Source of the DNA: Rhizobiales bacterium Y(2018)
Lineage (GTDB): Bacteria > Pseudomonadota > Alphaproteobacteria > Rhizobiales > Aestuariivirgaceae
Assembly: GCA_005502925.1 (NCBI GenBank)
Contig: SCPD01000006.1
Location: 124,001-188,000, forward strand
Direction of reading: 5' to 3'
Length of the DNA stretch: 64,000 nucleotides
Shown here: piece by piece, positions 58,474-64,000 of the stretch
Numbering within the stretch: the first letter of the stretch is position 1
How the letters are laid out: each line of letters begins with the position of its first letter
The notes under the pieces: generated by a model
What the model was told of the DNA's origin: nothing
Database searches by the model: none
The model's input: the letters and a program-made list of their open reading frames with translations, nothing else
Program-made: the position numbers and the translations under genes

Positions 58474-59865
58474 ATGTTCGAGTTGAAGCGTGGAGCCCTG
58501 ATCAAAGGTTCGGTGCGCGGGATGGCTTTCGCCCTTATGTGCTCCCTGGCGGCTGTCGCCATGGCGCCGGCGAGCGCCCGGGCCGAGGTCAATTGGAAGC
58601 AGGCCGAGGGCGCGACCCTCAATCTCCTGCTGATTTCGCATCCTTTCGTCGATGCGCTGAAGCCGATGCTGGCGGAATTCACGGCCAAGACCGGAATCAA
58701 GGTCACCTTCGAGGAGCTCGCCGAGCAGCCGGGCTTCGAAAAGTTGCTGGCCGATCTCTCCTCCAAGACCGGCGCCTATGATGTCTTCATGACGTCGCCT
58801 TTGAACAACTGGCAATATGCCTCGGCGGGCTGGCTAGAGCCGCTCGACGACTATATCGCCAATGACAAGCTCACTGACGCCGCCGAATATGACGTCAAGG
58901 ACTTCATCCCCGGTATTCTCGCTTCCGGCCGCTGGACCCTCGAGCCGATGAAGGGCCTCGGCGAAGGCAAGCTCTGGGCGCTGCCGATCAATGCCGAGAG
59001 CTATCAGATCGCCTATCGGCCGAGCCTCATGAAGAAGCTCGGTCTCGAAGTGCCGAAGACCTATGCCGATCTCCTTGCCTTGGCGCCGAAGCTCAAGACC
59101 GAAGGTCCCGACGGCCCGATCCACGGGCTGATCACGCGTTTCGACAAATATTGGGATCTGCCCTATCTCACTTTCGGCACCATGCTGCAGTCCTATGGCG
59201 TCGAGATGGTCGATGCGTCGGGCAAGCTGCAGATCTGTTCCGATGCGAGCGTCAAGGCGACGGAAGATTTCGTCAAGCTGATCCGCACCGCCTCGCCCGA
59301 AGGGGCTGGCGCCTTCACCTGGGACCAGGCCATGCAGGGCTTCGCTTCGGGTCAGTATGTGATGTCGCTCAACGAGGCCAATCTCTTCGCCTCAGTCTAT
59401 GAGGATCCCAAGCAGTCGAAGATCGCCGATGATGTCGGCTATGCGCTGACGCCGCTCGGGCCTAACGGCAAGCGTGCCGCCGCCGCCTGGGTGTGGTCGA
59501 TGTCGCTGAACTCGGCCTCGAAGCAGAAGGATGCCGCCTGGCTGTTCCTCGAATGGGTCACGTCGAAGGACGTGATGGTCAAGATGCATCTCGCCGGCAA
59601 CATGAACCCGGTCCGTCATTCGGCCTGGGCCAATCAGGAGCTCGCCGCGAAAGTCGAGACCTGGGGTGAGGTGCCGGGCCAGTATCGCAAAGTCACCGAG
59701 GAGGAGAGCGAGGTCGCCGCGGTGCGCTTCCCGCCGCATCCGGAGCTGACGCGCATGCTCGACCGTTGGGCGGAAGCCGTCCAACAGTCCTATTTCGACA
59801 ATGGCAATGTGAAGGAAAATCTCTGCGCGGCGCAGGAGGCCGTCCAGCAGATGCTGGACGAGTAG
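58474..59865 (+). CDS. ABC transporter sugar-binding protein (family 1 SBP)
   Basis: 463 residues from ATG 58474, preceded by GGAGG. Long signal peptide ending at ASARA (about residue 37). The mature protein matches extracellular solute-binding proteins of carbohydrate ABC importers (NLLLISHPFVDALKPMLAEF, YDVFMTSPLNNWQYASAGWL, LWALPINAESYQIAYR). A composite repeat follows the gene and separates it from the permeases, as often seen where extra binding protein is needed. The ligand is unknown. Confidence 0.92.
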   Translation: MFELKRGALIKGSVRGMAFALMCSLAAVAMAPASARAEVNWKQAEGATLNLLLISHPFVDALKPMLAEFTAKTGIKVTFEELAEQPGFEKLLADLSSKTGAYDVFMTSPLNNWQYASAGWLEPLDDYIANDKLTDAAEYDVKDFIPGILASGRWTLEPMKGLGEGKLWALPINAESYQIAYRPSLMKKLGLEVPKTYADLLALAPKLKTEGPDGPIHGLITRFDKYWDLPYLTFGTMLQSYGVEMVDASGKLQICSDASVKATEDFVKLIRTASPEGAGAFTWDQAMQGFASGQYVMSLNEANLFASVYEDPKQSKIADDVGYALTPLGPNGKRAAAAWVWSMSLNSASKQKDAAWLFLEWVTSKDVMVKMHLAGNMNPVRHSAWANQELAAKVETWGEVPGQYRKVTEEESEVAAVRFPPHPELTRMLDRWAEAVQQSYFDNGNVKENLCAAQEAVQQMLDE

Positions 59866-59877
59866 GGCGCCTGGGAT

Positions 59878-59989
59878 AGCGCGGGATGCGAAAAAGTGGA
59901 TGCCGGTTTTTCGCAAGAATCCCGCGCTCATATTAGGAATCGATCACGTTTATGAGTTTGGGTTGATTCAACCCAAACTCATCGTGATC
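59878..59989. repeat. composite palindromic repeat, copy 2 (inverted)
   Basis: The B-A order and sequence mirror copy 1. B is at 59878-59929 (AGCGCGGGATGCGAAAAAG ... TTTTTCGC ... ATCCCGCGCT). A is at 59942-59989 (GATCACG ... GAGTTTGGGTT, loop, AACCCAAACTC ... CGTGATC). It lies between the binding-protein and permease genes and can form strong hairpins in the transcript. Confidence 0.85.
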
Positions 59990-60007
59990 TAGAGATCGGA
60001 TCGACAG

Positions 60008-60913
60008 ATGGCCAGCGCGGCAAGCGGAAAAGGAGCCCTCGCGGGCGGGCGGGCGATTTACATCGCCATGCTCGCCCCGGCGCTGTGCCTTCTGTTTCTG
60101 ACGATCGTACCGTTTCTCGACGGCGTCTATACGAGCCTCACCAATGAGAAGCTCTATGCCGGCGTCACGCGCTTCGTCGGTTTCGCCAATTACCTGAAGT
60201 TGGCGCAGAACCCGACCTTCTGGATCGCCCTCGGCAATACACTGCTTTATGCGGGACTTGCGACGCTGATCCAGATCCCGCTCGGCCTCGCGGTCGCGCT
60301 GCTGCTCGACGTGCCGAGCAAGGTGCAGTGGTTCTTCCGCAGCACCATCGCACTGCCGCTCCTCATCCCGCCGGTAGTCGCCGGCTTGATGTGGAAGACG
60401 ATGATGCAGCCGCAGAGCGGTGTCTTGAACTGGCTCCTGGCGCAGGTCGGTTTGCCACCCTTCGCCTGGCTGAGCGATCCTTCGACGGCGCTGGTCTCGA
60501 TCGTGCTCATCGACACCTGGCTGTTCATGCCACTCGCCGCCATTATCCTGCTCGCCGGCTTGCAATCAATCTCGGGCGAGGTGCTGGAAGCGGCGCGTAT
60601 CGACGGGGCGAATGCCTGGCAGACGATCCGCCATATCAAATTGCAGGCGCTCAAGCCCTATATCGTGCTGGTCGCCATGTTCCGCATTCCGGACGCACTC
60701 AAGTCGCTCGAGATCATTTATGCGACGACGCGGGGCGGCCCGCTCAATGCGACGCGGACCTTGCATGTGATGGCCTATGAAGAGGCCTATCGCTGGTCGA
60801 GCCTCGGTCGGGCGATGGCCATCGTCTTCATCCTCTGGGTGCTCTCCTACATCTTCAGCACCATCCTGCTGTCGCTTTGGCGCAAGGAGGAGATGAGGTT
60901 CCATGGCCGCTAG
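60008..60913 (+). CDS. sugar ABC transporter permease (MalF/UgpA-like)
   Basis: 301 residues, six predicted helices. EAA loop EAARIDGANAWQTIRHIKL. First permease of the carbohydrate importer. The ribosome-binding site is weak and sits at the edge of the composite repeat. It overlaps the next permease by 11 nt. No ATPase gene lies in the window between here and the right edge, so an MsmK-like shared ATPase or a downstream gene must supply energy. Confidence 0.93.
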   Translation: MASAASGKGALAGGRAIYIAMLAPALCLLFLTIVPFLDGVYTSLTNEKLYAGVTRFVGFANYLKLAQNPTFWIALGNTLLYAGLATLIQIPLGLAVALLLDVPSKVQWFFRSTIALPLLIPPVVAGLMWKTMMQPQSGVLNWLLAQVGLPPFAWLSDPSTALVSIVLIDTWLFMPLAAIILLAGLQSISGEVLEAARIDGANAWQTIRHIKLQALKPYIVLVAMFRIPDALKSLEIIYATTRGGPLNATRTLHVMAYEEAYRWSSLGRAMAIVFILWVLSYIFSTILLSLWRKEEMRFHGR

Positions 60914-61769
60914 TCTCACACCGCGCAAGGCGCTCAACACGGCGCTGCTCACCTTGGGCTATGCGCTCCTCGGCGCCTTCGTGCTGTTTCCGATCTATTG
61001 GATCTTCACGATGTCGCTCAAGGAGTTCGGCGACATCATCGCCTACCCGCCGCGCTTCAGCTTCGTTCCGACCTTCGAAAATTACCGCGAAGTCCTGTTC
61101 GGCAACGAAGCGGACCAGGCGGGCGGTGTGATGCCGGATCTCCTGCGCTTCCTGCGCAACTCGGTGATCATCTCCTCGGGCGCTGTGCTGCTGTCTGTCA
61201 TTCTCGGCCTGCCGGCGGCCTATGCGCTGGCGCGCGGTGAGGCTAAACGGGCCAATCGCGCGCGCTTCACCATTCTCTCTTTCCGCTTCGCGCCGGAGCT
61301 GGCGATCATCCTGCCGCTCTACGCTTTCTATACCAGGACCGGCCTCTATGACAGCTATGTCGGCATGATCCTGGTGCATCAGCTGATCACGCTGCCGCTG
61401 ATGATCCTGATTCTCATGAGCTTCATCCGCGACATCCCGATCGAGATCGAGGAAGCGGCGCGCATCGACGGCGCCGGGCCGCTCACCATTCTCTTGCAGA
61501 TCATCGTGCCGATCGCCAAGCCGGGCCTCGCCAGTGCGATGATCATCGCCTTCATCTTCAGCTGGAACAATCTGATCTTCGGTCTCGTGCTGGCGGGCGG
61601 CGAGACGCGGCCGATCACCATGGGCATCCTGCAGGCCATGACCTTCGACCAGATCAAATGGGGATTGATGGCCGCCGCGGCGATGGTTTCCGCCGTGCCG
61701 GGCATGATCGCCTCGATCCTGTTCCAGCGCCAGATCACACGCGGCCTCACGCTGGGAGCGGTCAAATGA
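60903..61769 (+). CDS. sugar ABC transporter permease (MalG/UgpE-like)
   Basis: 288 residues, six helices, EAA loop EEAARIDGAGPLTILLQIIV. The start is preceded by AAGGAGGAG, spaced for ATG 60903. It pairs with the MalF-like permease. The stop overlaps the kinase start (ATGA). Confidence 0.93.
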   Translation: MAASLTPRKALNTALLTLGYALLGAFVLFPIYWIFTMSLKEFGDIIAYPPRFSFVPTFENYREVLFGNEADQAGGVMPDLLRFLRNSVIISSGAVLLSVILGLPAAYALARGEAKRANRARFTILSFRFAPELAIILPLYAFYTRTGLYDSYVGMILVHQLITLPLMILILMSFIRDIPIEIEEAARIDGAGPLTILLQIIVPIAKPGLASAMIIAFIFSWNNLIFGLVLAGGETRPITMGILQAMTFDQIKWGLMAAAAMVSAVPGMIASILFQRQITRGLTLGAVK

Positions 61770-62710
61770 GCGGGCTCGAACTCTTCTCCATCGGCTCATG
61801 GTCGATCTTCGATCATCTGCTGCGCATGCAGCGCCTTCCAGGCGAAGGCGAGACGGTACCGCTCGACATGCCGATCAGTGAAATGGAACGAATCCATTTC
61901 GGCGATTGCAGCGCGAATATTGCAGCTGTGGCGGCGCGCCTCGGGACGCGTACCGGGCTCGGCATGGTGGTGGGCGACGACTTCGAGACTTCGGGTTATG
62001 CCGCGCATCTGCGGGACCTGGGCGTCGATCTCTCCGGCGTGGAAATCCGCGCGAACGAGAAATCCGGCCACAGCTTCAACTTTTTCGACGCGGAAAACCG
62101 CAGCTTCTGCGTGTCGCATCTGGGTGTCGCCGCGCAGCAGGACGATTGGCGCATTCCGGAAGCGGCCATCACGAGCGCCAAGGCGCTGGTGGTGAGCGAG
62201 ATGTTCAGTCCCTACACGCTCGCCGCCATCGAGGCGGCGAAGCGCGCCGGCCGACTCACGGCGATCAACGGCATGGTGGCGACAGCCGGCGAGCTTGCTT
62301 CGCGCTTTCTCGCCGCCGCCGATGTGCTGATCTTGAGCCGGGGCGAAGCCGCCGACCTCGTCAGTCGACTTGCGCTGGGCTCGGCCGACAGGCTTCTCGA
62401 CTTAGGACCGCGTCTTGTCGTGGTGACGGAAGGCAGCAAGGGCAGCCGCTGGTATCAGGCGCAAGGCGAAATCCACCTGCCGGCGGTGAAAACCGACCAT
62501 TTCGTCGATTCGACCGGTGCCGGCGACAGTTACGCCGCGTCGGTCATGTGCGGCCTCGTGCGCGGCTGGCCGGTGGAGCAGACCGGCAAATTCGCGGCGA
62601 CCGTCGCGAGCTTCGTGGTCGAGGCCTGGGGCTGCCAGACCAATCTGCCCGACATGGACCAGGTGGCCGAGCGCTACCGCAATTTCTTCAAGGAGGCACT
62701 GATCCGATGA
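61766..62710 (+). CDS. PfkB family carbohydrate kinase
   Basis: 314 residues from ATG 61766, which overlaps the permease stop. PfkB signature 2 DSTGAGDSYAAS carries the catalytic aspartate. The N-terminus IGSWSIFDHLLRMQRLPGEGET is typical of PfkB sugar kinases. It probably phosphorylates the imported sugar or a derivative. The kinase stop overlaps the amidohydrolase start (ATGA). Confidence 0.9.
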   Translation: MSGLELFSIGSWSIFDHLLRMQRLPGEGETVPLDMPISEMERIHFGDCSANIAAVAARLGTRTGLGMVVGDDFETSGYAAHLRDLGVDLSGVEIRANEKSGHSFNFFDAENRSFCVSHLGVAAQQDDWRIPEAAITSAKALVVSEMFSPYTLAAIEAAKRAGRLTAINGMVATAGELASRFLAAADVLILSRGEAADLVSRLALGSADRLLDLGPRLVVVTEGSKGSRWYQAQGEIHLPAVKTDHFVDSTGAGDSYAASVMCGLVRGWPVEQTGKFAATVASFVVEAWGCQTNLPDMDQVAERYRNFFKEALIR

Positions 62711-63507
62711 AGGTCATCGACTCTCATATGCATTACGGCACCGACGCCAATGTGGCGGCGCATACTTGCGTGCCCTATCTGGTGAACGGCCAGCCCGACA
62801 GCGTCATCAGGCTGCTCGACGAACAGAATGCCTCGCATGGAGTGCTCTTCCCGCATGACCGGCGCATGAGCCCGCCCTGGGACTGCGATTACGACAAGGC
62901 GAACGCGCTGGTCGGCGAGGCGGCCCGCAAATATCCCGACCGCATCGTCGGCGTGGCGCGCATCGATCCGACTTTCGGCGCCCAGCATACGCAGGCGCTG
63001 ATCGACCGTTATGTCGGAGAATGGAACTGCCGCGGCCTCAAGCTCGTCGCCGGCTACGACTTCTACCGGCCGAACGACATGAAAGTGATGGGGCCGATGC
63101 TCGACAAGGCCGAGCAATATGGCCTCACCGTGTTGTTCCACTCGGGCGACGCGCCCCGCGATCTGCCCTATCTGCAGGCGCAGGCGGCCAAGGCATATCC
63201 CAAAGTGCAGTTCGTGCTCGCCCATATCGGCATGCACGCCTTCCTGTGGGAATGCATCCTCGCCTGCCAGGAATATCCCAATATCAGCGTCGACATGTCC
63301 CAGGCCTTCGCCTTCGACATCATGACCTTCATCAAGAATGTCTCGGCCGACCGGCTGCAATATGGCTCCGACGTTCCCTATCAGTCGACGAAGATCGAGC
63401 AATTGAAGCTCCGTGAGATCGGCCTCAGCGATGCCGATCTCGAAAAGGTCTTCTGGCGCAACGCCGCCCGCGTCTGGGGCATCGACCGGACCGACAATCA
63501 ATCATGA
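62707..63507 (+). CDS. amidohydrolase family protein (COG2159-like TIM barrel)
   Basis: 266 residues from ATG 62707. Amidohydrolase features: the HxH of DSHMHYG (His7, His9), RGLKLVAGY, VLFHSGDAP, VLAHIGMH and the final aspartate in YGSDVPY. Members hydrolyse or decarboxylate small molecules using a metal. An out-of-frame stretch upstream overlaps the kinase and is not part of the gene. The role in the sugar cluster is unknown; a lactonase- or deacetylase-like step is possible. Confidence 0.88.
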   Translation: MKVIDSHMHYGTDANVAAHTCVPYLVNGQPDSVIRLLDEQNASHGVLFPHDRRMSPPWDCDYDKANALVGEAARKYPDRIVGVARIDPTFGAQHTQALIDRYVGEWNCRGLKLVAGYDFYRPNDMKVMGPMLDKAEQYGLTVLFHSGDAPRDLPYLQAQAAKAYPKVQFVLAHIGMHAFLWECILACQEYPNISVDMSQAFAFDIMTFIKNVSADRLQYGSDVPYQSTKIEQLKLREIGLSDADLEKVFWRNAARVWGIDRTDNQS

Positions 63508-63530
63508 ACCCGCAGATCAGGACGACAACC

Positions 63531-64000
63531 ATGCTCGATCAACCGCCCGCCAGCTCCAATCCCTTGCGCCAGCTCTTTTCGGTGAACAAACCGATCATCG
63601 GCATGGTCCATGTGAAGCCACTGCCCGGCTCGCCGCGTGCCAAGGCGGTCGATCTCGAGGCCGTCTATGAGGCTGCGGTGGAAGAAGCGTTGAGGCTCGT
63701 CAAAGGCGGCGTCGACGGTCTCCTGCTCGAGAATGCCGGCGACATTCCGTTCCTCAAGCCCGAGGACATCGGCTACGAGACGGTGGGCGCCATGTCGGTC
63801 GTCGGCGATCGCATCCGCAAGGAGACGCGCGTTCCCTTAGGGTTCAATATCGTCGCCAATGCGGCGCGCGCCTCGCTCGCCTGCGCCCGCAGCTCAAATG
63901 CCGATTTCGTGCGCGTCAATCAGTGGGCCAATGCCTATGTGGCCAATGAAGGCATCATCGAGGGTGCCGCGCCGCGCGCTCTGCGCTACCGCAGCGCCAT
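63531..64000 (+). CDS. BtpA/SgcQ family protein (3' end cut by window)
   Basis: The first 156 residues are visible. It opens with KPIIGMVHVKPLPGSPRA, then EEALRLVKGGVDGLLLENAGD and FNIVANAARASLACA, matching the BtpA/SgcQ TIM-barrel family. SgcQ occurs in sugar operons of enteric bacteria and BtpA was linked to photosystem I assembly in cyanobacteria; the reaction is unknown. ATG 63531 follows AGGA at good spacing; an upstream in-frame ATG (63504) overlaps the amidohydrolase stop and cannot be excluded. Confidence 0.85.
   Translation, partial: MLDQPPASSNPLRQLFSVNKPIIGMVHVKPLPGSPRAKAVDLEAVYEAAVEEALRLVKGGVDGLLLENAGDIPFLKPEDIGYETVGAMSVVGDRIRKETRVPLGFNIVANAARASLACARSSNADFVRVNQWANAYVANEGIIEGAAPRALRYRSA

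Noticed and set aside
61906-62706. Apparent 5' extension of the amidohydrolase through the kinase gene
   Set aside because: It is the kinase read out of frame. The true start at 62707 has an ATGA overlap and the HxH motif just after it.

Overview
The window is a GC-rich chromosomal segment of an alphaproteobacterium, most likely of the order Hyphomicrobiales (Rhizobiales). The evidence is an F1-only ATP synthase operon in the order atpH-A-G-D-C, a DUF1127 mini-protein, a ribosomal protein L21 with a C-terminal helix-hairpin-helix extension, the runs obgE-proB-proA-nadD-rsfS-rlmH-envC-ctpA and 'divergent polysaccharide deacetylase'-rppH, and CCTTCTCCCGC-type intergenic hairpins. No genus can be named from the sequence alone.

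Layout. 1-3.3 kb: beta-CASP metallo-beta-lactamase and LOG-family genes, divergent from a PPK2 polyphosphate kinase. 3.5-7.8 kb: RND efflux pump. 7.9-15.3 kb: one long minus-strand operon with ribokinase, a polyamine-type ABC transporter, a cysteine hydrolase and an (alpha/alpha)6-barrel glycosidase, mostly joined by 1-4 nt overlaps. 15.6-21 kb: DUF1127 gene, terminator and F1 ATP synthase operon. 21-25.9 kb: accessory genes (a signal-peptidase-like protein without the usual serine, a RES-Xre toxin-antitoxin pair, a DEVD-box RNA helicase, a HAD phosphatase), then rppH. 26-36.9 kb: conserved housekeeping run, interrupted by four small exported-protein genes, one of them frameshifted. 37-39.5 kb: lytic transglycosylase, GNAT enzyme, rpmA and rplU. 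A tRNA-Ser(CGA) gene sits at 39.75 kb.

Beyond the tRNA the content turns accessory. 39.9-51.3 kb holds a TPR protein and an almost entirely minus-strand envelope island: DUF1254/DUF1214, a twice-repeated DUF2092 plus small di-cysteine protein cassette, a beta-barrel, a patatin-like lipoprotein, DUF2721 and two AraC-type genes, with a MetA-type outer-membrane protein on the far side. 51.4-53.3 kb has a PcaF-like thiolase and an RraA-like protein. 53.4-57.2 kb encodes a fusion of a metzincin zinc-protease domain, a CHAT caspase-like protease domain and an unrecognised C-terminal domain, coupled by TGATG to an exported serine hydrolase. 57.4-64 kb is a carbohydrate catabolic cluster: a SorC regulator with palindromic operators, a binding protein and two permeases, then PfkB kinase, amidohydrolase and a BtpA/SgcQ protein cut by the window end. 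Two inverted copies of a composite repeat flank its regulator and binding-protein genes.

The best candidates for undescribed biology are the metzincin-CHAT fusion operon and the duplicated DUF2092/di-cysteine envelope island. Many long open frames antisense to real genes were judged to be high-GC shadows and left out.
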